Source of the DNA: an uncultured Eubacteriales bacterium
GTDB taxonomy: Bacteria; Bacillota; Clostridia; Oscillospirales; Acutalibacteraceae
Length of the DNA: 64,000 nucleotides
Assembly (NCBI GenBank): GCA_934728355.1
Contig: CAKVEA010000002.1
Coordinates: forward strand, 128,695 to 192,694
Direction: 5' to 3'
Shown piece by piece: positions 35,669 through 45,067 of the stretch; positions within the stretch are counted from its first letter, which is position 1; every line of letters begins with the position of its first letter. The notes under the pieces were generated by a model that was not told where the DNA came from, did no database searches, and worked only from the letters and a program-made list of their open reading frames with translations. The position numbers and the translations under genes were made by a program.

Positions 35669-35779
35669 CATAAAAAGTTAACATCACAATTCACTGTTTT
35701 TTATGGCTAAAAATTAAGCCATATATTTATTGTAGTTTATTGATAAAAAAAGTCAATTATTATTTTAATAAATATATAT

Positions 35780-36160
35780 TTATGACTTATTAACCCCTAT
35801 TATTCCGCCTATAGAACTAATAGATACTCCAACAGCATATTTAATAGCAGAAAACCAACTAATACCTTGATTCCCTGTAATCATTCCTCCGATAATCATT
35901 ATAATGAACAAAGCGGTTCCGCAAAAAAAACCGTAAATAAGACCTTTTATTTTTGATATATACCCTGCTGTATAACCCGAAGCAAAAGCACTGGCAGCCA
36001 AAATAAATAGATTTATTCCATCCAGTAATTCTTCTCCTAAACTACCACTCTTTAGAAGTAAAAAAGTTATTGAAGAAAGCATGAAAAAAGAACTTATTAT
36101 ACCTACAATTATGCCTGCGACTATAGGTTTTAAAGAAAAATATGTTTTAGAACTATTCAT
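35780..36160 (-). CDS. TIGR04086-type small membrane protein
   Basis: This 126-residue protein has four membrane helices and the glycine-rich pattern IVAGIIVGIISSFF, then ASGYTAGYISKIKGLIYGFF and IGGIIGVNKS, matching the TIGR04086 (YrzE) family of uncharacterised Firmicutes membrane proteins. The ATG at 36158-36160 has GAGGTGG just upstream; a TTG four codons earlier is less likely. It is monocistronic. Confidence 0.8.
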   Translation of the reverse strand: MNSSKTYFSLKPIVAGIIVGIISSFFMLSSITFLLLKSGSLGEELLDGINLFILAASAFASGYTAGYISKIKGLIYGFFCGTALFIIMIIGGMITGNQGISWFSAIKYAVGVSISSIGGIIGVNKS

Positions 36161-36235
36161 ATTCCACCTCAAATTATTTTTATTAATATAATTTATATTT
36201 CTTAATTAATTTAAAAATCCCATAACTAAAAAAAA

Positions 36236-36270
36236 AAATAAAAATCTCAGCATTAAGCTAAGATTTTTTT
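36236..36270 (-). terminator. Intrinsic terminator after the unknown secreted protein gene
   Basis: AAAATCTCAGC / GCTAAGATTTT (36241-36251 and 36257-36267) form a stem with one position that is a G-U pair on the minus strand, followed there by a long T run. Confidence 0.7.
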
Positions 36271-36277
36271 ATACTTT

Positions 36278-37123
36278 TTATTTATTTGCTTCTTTTTCTT
36301 TCTCAACTAATTGTTTATTGAGATCTTCTAATTTTTGGTCAAAGAAATTATTAACAAACAATTCTACATTACAATTTTTATAAACACCTTTAAGATTTTT
36401 CATACATTCATCGATTTCACTGAAAATATTTCTACTAAGAGTTACACTAATTGTACCGCCATTATCGGAAACTACATTAGCAATTGAATATAAGTCACTA
36501 TTTTTATTTCCATAATTTTTAATAAGGTCTAAGCACTCTGTTTTACATAGTAATTTTACATAAATTTTTCTAAGTATAAATTCAACGTTGGAATTTTTAT
36601 TATTATAGCAAGGTCCTGAAGTTGTAAATTTATAACTAGAACTTCCAAAAAATTTAGTTGTTCTGTCAGAAACCAATCCAGCCCATACTTTTTCCAATTT
36701 TTCGTTTAATTTAATTTTAATTAATTCGTCCATAACTGTTTCTACGTCAATTTTGCTACTGTCTTTAGTTCCTATAATCTTTTTGACTTTCTCTAAATCT
36801 TTAACAATTTCTTCATAGCATTTTGTCTCATTATCTTTATTATTAAGTTTATCTTTATATAAGTTGTTAATACTTTCCCTTAATTTTTTGATATCATTTT
36901 CTTTGCTTTCACTATTAACAATACCAAACACAATACTAATAACAGCAGCTGTTACTCCCATTGCACCGAAGCAACAAGCTATTGCAGGTGTCAAATTAGT
37001 TTTGGCAAAGTTTGTAACTTTATCTTTAATGCTACATTCTGCTTTTACACCCGGTAAAAATGAACCTCCTGCCATAACTAAAGACATAACACTTGCAAGT
37101 GCTTTGTTTTTATTTAATTTCAT
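36278..37123 (-). CDS. Exported protein of unknown function
   Basis: I do not recognise this 281-residue protein. From the ATG at 37121-37123 (GGGGGAATT upstream) it has a signal-peptide-like N-terminus, MKLNKNKALASVMSLVMAGG, ending near VKAEC. A second hydrophobic helix rich in alanine and glycine lies at about residues 47-69, followed by a lysine- and glutamate-rich coiled region and a C-terminal domain with several cysteines. It may be anchored in the membrane with the bulk outside. Its own terminator follows, and the gene stands alone between a membrane protein and spo0A. Confidence 0.65.
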   Translation of the reverse strand: MKLNKNKALASVMSLVMAGGSFLPGVKAECSIKDKVTNFAKTNLTPAIACCFGAMGVTAAVISIVFGIVNSESKENDIKKLRESINNLYKDKLNNKDNETKCYEEIVKDLEKVKKIIGTKDSSKIDVETVMDELIKIKLNEKLEKVWAGLVSDRTTKFFGSSSYKFTTSGPCYNNKNSNVEFILRKIYVKLLCKTECLDLIKNYGNKNSDLYSIANVVSDNGGTISVTLSRNIFSEIDECMKNLKGVYKNCNVELFVNNFFDQKLEDLNKQLVEKEKEANK

Positions 37124-37313
37124 AGTAATTCCCCCTACTAGTTCATACAATTTCTCAAAACCTTGCTTATTATAATTAATCAATAATGAATGAACGAATT
37201 CACTACCAACTCATAACATATGTATAATATAATATATTTTTATTCATTTGTCAACCAAAAATTAAAAAAACAGTAGAATATACAAAAATACCTTTTAAAA
37301 TATGAATTTGGTC

Positions 37314-37350
37314 ATAAAAATTGACTGACATTAAAAAATAAAGTCAGTCA
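37314..37350 (-). terminator. Intrinsic terminator after spo0A
   Basis: Perfect inverted repeat TGACTGAC (37322-37329) / GTCAGTCA (37343-37350), followed on the minus strand by ATTTTTAT. Confidence 0.65.
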
Positions 37351-37372
37351 CAAATAAATATTAAACTATATT

Positions 37373-38167
37373 TTAACCTGCAGAAAGCATTTGAAGTCTA
37401 AGTCTGTCACTAATCATTGCAATAAATTCAGAATTTGTCGGTTTACCTCGCGAAGTATGAATAGTATACCCAAAATAAGAATTAAGTACATCAACATCTC
37501 CTCTATCCCAAGCCACTTCTATAGCATGTCTTATTGCACGTTCAACCCTAGATGAAGTTGTTTCAAAGTTTTGAGCAACTGCCGGATAAAGTCGTTTAGT
37601 AACAGAATTTATTATATCAGGTGTTTCAATCGACATTTTAATAGAATCTCTTAAATAATGGTATCCTTTTATATGTGCAGGAACTCCTATTTGATGAAGT
37701 ACTTCGGTTATTTTAACATCTAAATGACTTAAACTCTCTTTATGTAAAGGAACAGGTGTACTTTGCTGTGAACTTTTAGCAAGCCTTTCTTTACTGTACG
37801 AAATTTGAAGTATTTTTTCTATGATATCCGAAAAATTAACAGGCTTAACAAGAAAATAGGAGGCCCCTGCAGACATTACTTCTCTTTCAAGAGAAGGTCT
37901 CCCAAAACCGGAAACTACAATAAATGTCGGCATCTCTATACGTCTGTTTTTTCTTATAGTATTGATTATACCTATTGCATCAATGCGAGGCATAAATAAG
38001 TCAATCAAAACTATATCCGGGGAAGAATTTTCGATTATCTCGATGATTTTAAAACCATCTTTGGGCAAAAATGATAAATCCATAGAATAATGCTTGAACA
38101 TTTCTAAGGCTTCTCTGCTGAATTCGATGCAATCTTCTGACGTTAGTATTTTTAACGTATTTTGCAT
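37373..38167 (-). CDS. spo0A: Sporulation master regulator Spo0A
   Basis: This 264-residue response regulator has the phosphoacceptor aspartate at position 56 (IVLIDLFMP) and a C-terminal DNA-binding domain with RAIRHAIEVAWDRG and FGYTIHTSRGKPTNSEFIAM, nearly unchanged across sporulators. It switches on sporulation genes when phosphorylated. AGGAGG precedes the ATG at 38165-38167; the longer open frame is not supported. It lies directly downstream of spoIVB, the classic clostridial and bacillar arrangement. Confidence 0.97.
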   Translation of the reverse strand: MQNTLKILTSEDCIEFSREALEMFKHYSMDLSFLPKDGFKIIEIIENSSPDIVLIDLFMPRIDAIGIINTIRKNRRIEMPTFIVVSGFGRPSLEREVMSAGASYFLVKPVNFSDIIEKILQISYSKERLAKSSQQSTPVPLHKESLSHLDVKITEVLHQIGVPAHIKGYHYLRDSIKMSIETPDIINSVTKRLYPAVAQNFETTSSRVERAIRHAIEVAWDRGDVDVLNSYFGYTIHTSRGKPTNSEFIAMISDRLRLQMLSAG

Positions 38168-38284
38168 AATTTTTCCTCCTAATAATTTTTTTATGATATT
38201 TATATTTACATAAATTACCAAAAATGTCAATGGTTTTCCAGTAAATAAAAATTATTCATATAGAATGTCAAAATAAGTTATTTT

Positions 38285-39529
38285 TCACGAAATATTTTTA
38301 TACTCTAAATTAAGAAAAAAGTTGGAATTTGTCGTCATTGTCTCTGCAAATATAGCATATCCTCTGGTAGGGTTATTAACAAATACATGTGTAACCGCTC
38401 CTACCAGGTAACCGTTTTGAATTATAGGACTACCGCTCATGCCTTGTACTATTCCTCCTGTTTTTTCTATTAATTTCGGGTCAGTAACTGAAATTTTCAT
38501 ATTTTTCGTTGGAATAGTAACATCGTAATTAATAGAATCAATGTTTATGTCGTAAAGCATAGGATTTCCACCTTCTATAGTAGTTAAAATTTTTGCTGCA
38601 CCTTTTCTAACATTTTGCTTTGGAGAAACAGATATTTCTTTTTCAAAAGGGATATTTTTAGAAAACTTTCCATAAAGACCCGTTTCATTATTTACTAAAA
38701 TTGATCCTATTGATTCAGGATTTGTAAAGCAACCTTTTAATTCTCCAGGCATTCCTGGGAAGCTTTTAACTACACTTGTTATCGAAGCTTCTACAATATC
38801 TCCGTGGGCAAGAGGCAATAGCTCAGAAGTATCAACATCGCACACACCATGGCCAAGTCCTGCAAATGTTTTGTTTTCGCTATCAAAAAATGTAAGTGTT
38901 CCTATTCCGGCCGAACTGTCTCTAACCCATGCTCCTATACGATATTTATTATCCTCGATAGATTTTATAGGCTTTAAATCCGTAGAAAATTCACTGTCTT
39001 CCCTTATTATTTTGAAAGTTATTTTATCTCCGTTAGAATTTTGTATTATCTCTTCTAAATCATCATTGTTCAAAATTTCTTTTCCATTTCCTTCAACTAT
39101 AACATCTCCCTTTTTTATGCCGGCCAAACTCCAAGGCTCTATGATCTCGTTTTCAGATTTTACACTGGAAGTTCCAACAATAACGGCTCCTTTAGTATAA
39201 AGCTTAACCCCAAAAGGCACTCCGCAAGGAACAACTTTTTTACTTTCCGAAACATCTATTTTTACATTTTTCATTGGAAACAAATTCATAAACATTAATT
39301 TACCTGAATAACTTTCATGTTTTTCTGAAGAATTTAATCCCGAAGAAATACACTCTGCAATCGGTCTTTCGGATACAACAGAAAAAGGATAAACAGAAAA
39401 ATTCAAACTTTCCCCTGCATTAACATGATAAAAATCAGGCAATTTTAAAGAAACATAATACGATCCCATAAAAATAAGAGATATAAAAAAAGTAAAAATA
39501 TAAAATGAATATCTAATATATTTTTTCAA
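38285..39529 (-). CDS. spoIVB: SpoIVB sporulation signalling protease
   Basis: SpoIVB is the forespore-secreted S55 serine protease that starts the sigma-K checkpoint cascade. An N-terminal membrane segment is followed by a PDZ domain (about residues 105-190) and the protease domain with GLGHGVCD and the catalytic serine in GMSGSPII. The open frame begins at a TTG at 39544; the sequence GGGGGTG is spaced six bases before the TTG at 39527-39529, which I prefer. It is followed by spo0A after about 120 bases. Confidence 0.95.
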   Translation of the reverse strand: MKKYIRYSFYIFTFFISLIFMGSYYVSLKLPDFYHVNAGESLNFSVYPFSVVSERPIAECISSGLNSSEKHESYSGKLMFMNLFPMKNVKIDVSESKKVVPCGVPFGVKLYTKGAVIVGTSSVKSENEIIEPWSLAGIKKGDVIVEGNGKEILNNDDLEEIIQNSNGDKITFKIIREDSEFSTDLKPIKSIEDNKYRIGAWVRDSSAGIGTLTFFDSENKTFAGLGHGVCDVDTSELLPLAHGDIVEASITSVVKSFPGMPGELKGCFTNPESIGSILVNNETGLYGKFSKNIPFEKEISVSPKQNVRKGAAKILTTIEGGNPMLYDINIDSINYDVTIPTKNMKISVTDPKLIEKTGGIVQGMSGSPIIQNGYLVGAVTHVFVNNPTRGYAIFAETMTTNSNFFLNLEYKNIS

Positions 39530-39714
39530 ATCCGGCACCCCCAAAATAAAATCTTCAAGAAAAAGTTTACAAAAATGTTATATGTTTTATTATTTGCATT
39601 TTAACAAAATTACACAAAAGAAATTTTTGGTTAATTAAGTGACATTTTTTCAGTTTTATATTAAAATCATAAATGTGATATTATTTCTACTATGAAACAT
39701 AATAAGGAGCTGAA

Positions 39715-40479
39715 ATGATTTTGAATAAAAATTATTTTGAAACTATTCTAGAAAAGATTTCTGAAGTATTAAAAACAGGAGCTATTAAAGAAAATTGCTT
39801 TAAAATAGAAAAGGAAGATAAAGTTTACGAAATTCAAAAAAATCAAAATAAAAAAGTAATTGTTTTAAAAGAAATTTTTGAAGATTCCGAAAAAATGCTT
39901 TCTTCATGGATGTTCGATGAAGAGAATATTTCCAGTAAAGATTTAAAAATGATAACAGAAGATTTTATAAGTATCATTAATTCAACAAATAAAAATAATT
40001 CTAAACAGTTTAAAAAAAGAAATTCACAAAATCGTGAAAGTTCACCGGGACTGTTCTTTGCAAACAGAATGGTAAATATATTTCCCGAAATAAAAGAAAA
40101 AATTCAAATAGAAAAAGAAAAATACAGTGAATTTAGATCAACTGTATTTATAAAAGAAATTTTAGTTCCAAAAATAAATAATCTTTTAAATAATCAAAGT
40201 GGCAAAAATGCAGCAATAAAGAAACTTGGCAAACTTTTAAGTGACTTATATTCAAGTGGAACTTTAGACACCAAAAGCATAATTACAATGGGAGTTCTTA
40301 ATAATTTAGAAAATTCAGAAATTTTAAAATCATACCTGAGTGACGAATTAAAAAAAGCAGCAGAATGTTCTTTAAAATATAAAGGAAAAAAGGTCAAACC
40401 TGAAAATCCTAAAAAGAAATCTTCTTGGATGACAAAAGCATTTGAATATCAACAAGAATACGAAAAAAACAATAAATAA
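39715..40479 (+). CDS. Conserved-looking cytosolic protein of unknown function
   Basis: I do not recognise this 254-residue protein. It is charged and mostly helical, with no signal peptide or membrane segment. It has an N-terminal alpha/beta region (about 1-90), a polar linker, and a helical C-terminal part ending in a lysine-rich tail. AAGGAG lies six bases before the ATG, and a strong terminator follows, so it is a real single-gene unit. It is divergent from spoIVB. Confidence 0.75.
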   Translation: MILNKNYFETILEKISEVLKTGAIKENCFKIEKEDKVYEIQKNQNKKVIVLKEIFEDSEKMLSSWMFDEENISSKDLKMITEDFISIINSTNKNNSKQFKKRNSQNRESSPGLFFANRMVNIFPEIKEKIQIEKEKYSEFRSTVFIKEILVPKINNLLNNQSGKNAAIKKLGKLLSDLYSSGTLDTKSIITMGVLNNLENSEILKSYLSDELKKAAECSLKYKGKKVKPENPKKKSSWMTKAFEYQQEYEKNNK

Positions 40480-40484
40480 AAATT

Positions 40485-40518
40485 AAAGCCTTGGTAAAGC
40501 AAACCAAGGCTTTTTATA
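40485..40518 (+). terminator. Intrinsic terminator
   Basis: AAAGCCTTGG (40485-40494) pairs perfectly with CCAAGGCTTT (40504-40513), followed by TTTATATG. Confidence 0.85.
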
Positions 40519-40563
40519 TGTTAAAAAATGTAAAATCATCATCACAATTAAACCATCCGTCGA

Positions 40564-40797
40564 TTAACTTAATATATAACTTCCAATCAAATTTTTATTT
40601 TTGCTTCTTTGCCAAATTTCATTAATTCTATTCTTACATATCGCATAAAGTAAAAAACAGGATTTTTCGCTTTCTGAAATTGATATACCAAAAAAATTGA
40701 AAATATTTTCAGCAAGAAAGTAAGTTGTGTTTTCATACAATGCACTTACATTTGTTAAAAAAATCATTTGACCAACCATAAACATACTTAAAATCAA
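40564..40797 (-). CDS. Possible small exported protein
   Basis: A 77-codon frame begins with TTG and reads MILSMFMVGQMIFLTNVSA, which resembles a signal peptide, then a polar part with two cysteines. There is no clear ribosome binding site and no family match that I know, so it may be spurious. Confidence 0.25.
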   Translation of the reverse strand: MILSMFMVGQMIFLTNVSALYENTTYFLAENIFNFFGISISESEKSCFLLYAICKNRINEIWQRSKNKNLIGSYILS

Positions 40798-40883
40798 TGT
40801 AGATACTTTTTAGGTAAACTGATTTTTAATCCACTATTGATAAAATTTAATATAAAAACCACTTACCAAACTGATTAATACAT

Positions 40884-42872
40884 TTACTTAAAAAAACTTG
40901 AAAATTCATTTTCATTTATCACGTCTATTTTTAATTTCTCTGCTTTTTCAAGTTTACTTCCGGGATTTTCTCCAACAACAACATAATCCACTCTTTTAGA
41001 TACACTTGAAACAACTTTTCCCCCTGATTTTTCTATAAGTTCGGTTGCTTCCAAACGTGTATAATTTTTTAGGGAGCCGGTTAAAACAAAAATTTTACCT
41101 TCAAGAAATTTGTCTACAATTTCTTCATCAAAAGACATTTTAACTCCATAATTTTTAAACTCTTCAATTAAATTCAAATTCTCAGGAACTAAAAAATAAT
41201 TTTTAATACTTTCCGCAATTATTTCTCCTATACCTTCAATTTGAGAAATTTCATTCATAGAAGCATTTATTATGTTTTCGATACTTTTAAATTTTTCGGC
41301 TAAAAGTTTTGCCGCTTTTTCCCCTACATGCCTTATACCCAAAGCAAATATGAACTTATCAAGACCTCTGGTTTTAGAATTTTCAATAGCATTTATTATA
41401 TTTTCCGATGATTTTTCACCCATACGTTCTATTTTAACAAGATCTTCTTTTTTCATTTTATATAAGTCAGAAGGAGAATTTATAATATTATTATTTATTA
41501 AATTCACAGCCATTTTTTCGCCAAGACCATCTATATTCATAGCTTGCCTTGATGCAAAATGAATCACATTTTCAATTAATTGTTGCGGGCAATCCGTATT
41601 AATACACCTAACAGCAACTTCATCTTCAATATTAATGACTTCAGAGCCACATGAAGGACACAATTTAGGAAAAACAAATTTTTTAGAATTTTTATCACTT
41701 TTGACAACCTTTATAACCTCAGGTATTATTTCTCCTGCTTTTCTAATAAGTAAAATATCACCTATTTTTATATTTTTTTCATTTATAAAATCTTTATTAT
41801 GGAGTGACACTCTGCTAACAGTAGTCCCAGAAATGGTCACAGGGCTAAGAATTCCTGTGGGAGTAAGAACTCCTGTTCTTCCAACATTTATTTCTATATC
41901 AAGCAGTTTCGTTTCTTTCTCTTCAGGCGGATATTTATATGCTTCTGCCCATCTTGGAAATTTAGAAGTACTTCCAAGAATATTTCTTTTGCTTAAAGAA
42001 TCCAGTTTTACAACCGCTCCGTCTATTTGAAAAGGAAGTGAATTTTTTATTTCTCCTATGCGGTCTATCTCTGTTAAAACATCATCTATGTTTAAATACA
42101 AATTATAAAAAGGAGGTACGGGAAATCCCAGCTTTTTTAAAAAATCCAGAGATTCTTTATGACTTTCAAAACCTTTACCTTCTATTCTTTGAATATTAAA
42201 AATTATAATCTGTAAATTTCTTGAAGCCGCTATTTTACCGTTTTTTTGTCTTAATGATCCCGCGGCAGCATTACGTGGATTTTTAAAAGTTTTAACTCCA
42301 TTTGATTCTTGAAATTTAACCAAATTTAAAAAATTTTCTTTTGAAATATATACTTCTCCTCTAACTTCAAGAAAAGGTACTTTTTCATTTAGAATTTTAG
42401 GTAAATCAGAAACTGTTAAAATATTCTCAGTTATATCTTCGCCATAAACACCGTTTCCTCTGGTAGATGCTCTAAAAATTTTACCTTCTTTATATTCGAC
42501 GGAAACAGAAAGCCCATCTATTTTGGGCTCTACAACATATTTTGGAAAATCGACTGTATTTTTAATACGCATATCAAAAGCTGCTATTTCGTCTTTTGAA
42601 AAAGAATCATGCAGGCTTTCCATTTTGACTTCATGTTTAACTTGAGAAAATTTTTCCAGTGCTTTACCACCTATCTTACGAGTAGGAGAATCAAAAGAAA
42701 TAATTTCCGGAAATTGTTTTTCTAAGTTTTCTAAATTTCTAAGAAGCATATCGTATTCAAAATCATCTATTTCAGGCGAATCTTCTTCATAATACTTTTT
42801 ATTGTGATATTCTATTTCTTTCTTGTACTTTTCTGCTAGCTTTTTTGCTTCTTCTAAATTCAAATTAAGCAT
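40884..42872 (-). CDS. ligA: NAD-dependent DNA ligase
   Basis: LigA seals nicks during replication using NAD. The adenylation lysine is in EPKIDGLSV near residue 114, and the Ia domain HNKKYYEEDSPEIDDFEYD is present. These are followed by an OB fold, a zinc finger (CPSCGSE / CINTDCPQQ), helix-hairpin-helix repeats and a C-terminal BRCT domain. The length of 662 residues is standard. It is the last gene in the nucleoside operon direction, 12 bases after deoA. Confidence 0.97.
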   Translation of the reverse strand: MLNLNLEEAKKLAEKYKKEIEYHNKKYYEEDSPEIDDFEYDMLLRNLENLEKQFPEIISFDSPTRKIGGKALEKFSQVKHEVKMESLHDSFSKDEIAAFDMRIKNTVDFPKYVVEPKIDGLSVSVEYKEGKIFRASTRGNGVYGEDITENILTVSDLPKILNEKVPFLEVRGEVYISKENFLNLVKFQESNGVKTFKNPRNAAAGSLRQKNGKIAASRNLQIIIFNIQRIEGKGFESHKESLDFLKKLGFPVPPFYNLYLNIDDVLTEIDRIGEIKNSLPFQIDGAVVKLDSLSKRNILGSTSKFPRWAEAYKYPPEEKETKLLDIEINVGRTGVLTPTGILSPVTISGTTVSRVSLHNKDFINEKNIKIGDILLIRKAGEIIPEVIKVVKSDKNSKKFVFPKLCPSCGSEVINIEDEVAVRCINTDCPQQLIENVIHFASRQAMNIDGLGEKMAVNLINNNIINSPSDLYKMKKEDLVKIERMGEKSSENIINAIENSKTRGLDKFIFALGIRHVGEKAAKLLAEKFKSIENIINASMNEISQIEGIGEIIAESIKNYFLVPENLNLIEEFKNYGVKMSFDEEIVDKFLEGKIFVLTGSLKNYTRLEATELIEKSGGKVVSSVSKRVDYVVVGENPGSKLEKAEKLKIDVINENEFSSFFK

Positions 42873-42884
42873 CCTTTCAAAAAA

Positions 42885-44216
42885 CTAAATTGAAGAATGA
42901 ATTTTTGTTCCTTCAAATCTAATTTCGGCTTGTATCAAAGGTGACTTTTTACTTGGTTTATCTGAAAATTCAATAGCATCTTTTATTATTTCTTCCGCAA
43001 TTTTACATTTTTCCATATTTGAAGAATAAAGAGTTGCAATCAATTCACCTTCAGAAACTTTATCACCGATTTTTTTATTTAAAATTATTCCCGCATAAGG
43101 GTCGATATATTCATCTTTTGTTTCTCGTCCTGCACCTAAAATCATAGCCGCTTTTCCTAAAAGAGAACTTTGCATTTTAGATATGTACCCACTTTTACCT
43201 GAAAAATATTCACATGTTACTTTGGAATCACTCATATAAACTTCTTCTGTCGGTAGACTTTGAATTCTTCCTTGGAGAGCCGTCATTTCAGCAAATTTTT
43301 TGAAGGCACTTCCGTCTTCAAGAGATTTTAGAGCCATTCTTTCACATTCTTCATAGGTGCCTTTACCGCAAAGTCTCAACATTTCAGATGAAAGGTATAT
43401 GCAAATTTCTTTTAAATCTTTAGGACCTTTCCCATTTAAAACTTGACAAGCCTCCCATACTTCTACAAAATTTCCTATAGCATTACCAAGTGGTTGATCC
43501 ATACTTGTTATTGCTGCAGTAACTTTTTTTCCAAACTCATGACCTATATTTACCATAATTTTTGAAAGCTTAACAGCATCATCTATATTCTTCATAAAAG
43601 CACCATCACCGACTTTAACGTCAAGCAAAATGCAATCTGCACCTGAAGCAAGTTTTTTACTCATTATACTGGAAGCTATCAAAGGTATACTTTCAACAGT
43701 AGCCGTAACATCCCTTAAAGCATAAATTTTTTTATCTGCCGGAACAAGATTACCTGTTTGACTAACTATACAACATCCTGTTTTTTCGACTATATCAAAA
43801 AATTTTTCCCTTTCGAGTGCAGTTTTTACACCATCAAGTGATTCAAGCTTATCGATAGTGCCTCCGGTATACCCAAGACCTCTTCCTGACATTTTTGCAA
43901 CCTTAGCTCCACATGCAGCAACAATAGGAGCAACTATTAAAGTTGTTTTGTCGCCTATACCTCCTGTACTGTGTTTATCAACTTTTATTCCGTCGATTCC
44001 AGACAAATCTACTGTTTCACCAGAATTGAGCATACACTTTGTTAAAAATTCCACTTCTTTATGGTTCATTCCTTTTAAGTAAACAGCCATTAAAAAAGCT
44101 GACATCTGGTAATCCGGAATTTTTCCTTCCACATATCCGTTAACAATAAAACTAATTTCATATTCATTTAGTTCATTACCATCTCTTTTTTTAGCTATTA
44201 TATCATAAGTACGCAT
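42885..44216 (-). CDS. deoA: Pyrimidine-nucleoside (thymidine) phosphorylase
   Basis: This enzyme splits pyrimidine nucleosides into base and (deoxy)ribose 1-phosphate. It begins MRTYDIIAKKRDG and carries the family signature KMSGRGLGYTGGTIDKLES and the phosphate-binding KHSTGGIGDKTT. The length of 443 residues fits the Gram-positive Pdp type. It works with DeoC, DeoB and DeoD encoded upstream to feed deoxyribose into glycolysis. Confidence 0.95.
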   Translation of the reverse strand: MRTYDIIAKKRDGNELNEYEISFIVNGYVEGKIPDYQMSAFLMAVYLKGMNHKEVEFLTKCMLNSGETVDLSGIDGIKVDKHSTGGIGDKTTLIVAPIVAACGAKVAKMSGRGLGYTGGTIDKLESLDGVKTALEREKFFDIVEKTGCCIVSQTGNLVPADKKIYALRDVTATVESIPLIASSIMSKKLASGADCILLDVKVGDGAFMKNIDDAVKLSKIMVNIGHEFGKKVTAAITSMDQPLGNAIGNFVEVWEACQVLNGKGPKDLKEICIYLSSEMLRLCGKGTYEECERMALKSLEDGSAFKKFAEMTALQGRIQSLPTEEVYMSDSKVTCEYFSGKSGYISKMQSSLLGKAAMILGAGRETKDEYIDPYAGIILNKKIGDKVSEGELIATLYSSNMEKCKIAEEIIKDAIEFSDKPSKKSPLIQAEIRFEGTKIHSSI

Positions 44217-44382
44217 ATTAAAACCTCTACTTAAATGAATTTATTTTTTAGATTCAATATTCTTTGGCAATTATATATTTCATCTAAAGCATTTAATAAA
44301 AATCAATTTAAACTCTTAAAACACTTAATTAATAGTTCTGCAAATCTTAATTGATTTTCTATCATACTCCAGACCACCAAAT

Positions 44383-45045
44383 TTACTTTTTAATCATTTT
44401 ATCCTTTAAAATTTTTATAATTCTACTTGTTCCCAGTCTTGAAGCACCGGAATTTATAAATGCTTCAGCATCTTCCAGAGTTTTTATCCCTCCTGCAGCT
44501 TTAATTTTAACTTCATTACTTAGATATTTTTTAAAAAGTAAAATATCTTCTATTTTTGCACCGCTTTTTGAAAATCCGGTTGAAGTTTTTATGAAATCAG
44601 CTCCTGAACTTGAAACAATTTTACACATGGTAATTTTTTCTTCTTCATCTAAAAGACACGTTTCGATTATAACTTTAAGTATTTTATCATTACAAGTTTT
44701 TTTAACATCTCTTATTTCATTCTCAACATACTTAAAATTTTTTTCTTTCAGTTTTCCTATGTTTATAACCATGTCAATTTCATCTGCACCATTATTAAGC
44801 GCATCGTAAGTTTCAAAAATTTTAGATTTAGAAGTCGAGTATCCATTAGGAAAGCCTACCACTGTGCAAATTTTTAATTTATTTTTCAAATAATCTTTTG
44901 CATCTTTTACAAATCCCGGAGCTATACAAACAGAAGCAGTTTTATATTCAACTGCTTCATCACAAATTATTTTTATATCTTCAAATTTTGCATCAACTTT
45001 TAAAAGGGTATGATCTACTTTAGAAAGTATAGATTTTATATCCAT
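44383..45045 (-). CDS. deoC: Deoxyribose-phosphate aldolase
   Basis: DeoC splits deoxyribose 5-phosphate into glyceraldehyde 3-phosphate and acetaldehyde. The Schiff-base lysine is in FIKTSTGF, and the other conserved blocks are KVDHTLLK, VVGFPNGYS and KAAGGIKT. From the ATG at 45043-45045, with AAAGGAG upstream, it is about 220 residues, normal for the family; the longer frame runs into the permease gene. A 166-base gap separates it from deoA. Confidence 0.96.
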   Translation of the reverse strand: MDIKSILSKVDHTLLKVDAKFEDIKIICDEAVEYKTASVCIAPGFVKDAKDYLKNKLKICTVVGFPNGYSTSKSKIFETYDALNNGADEIDMVINIGKLKEKNFKYVENEIRDVKKTCNDKILKVIIETCLLDEEEKITMCKIVSSSGADFIKTSTGFSKSGAKIEDILLFKKYLSNEVKIKAAGGIKTLEDAEAFINSGASRLGTSRIIKILKDKMIKK

Positions 45046-45067
45046 AATTATTAACTCCTTTAAAAAT

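Noticed and set aside
44351..44809. A 152-codon plus-strand frame opposite deoC
   Set aside because: Shadow of deoC; no ribosome binding site and no recognisable protein.
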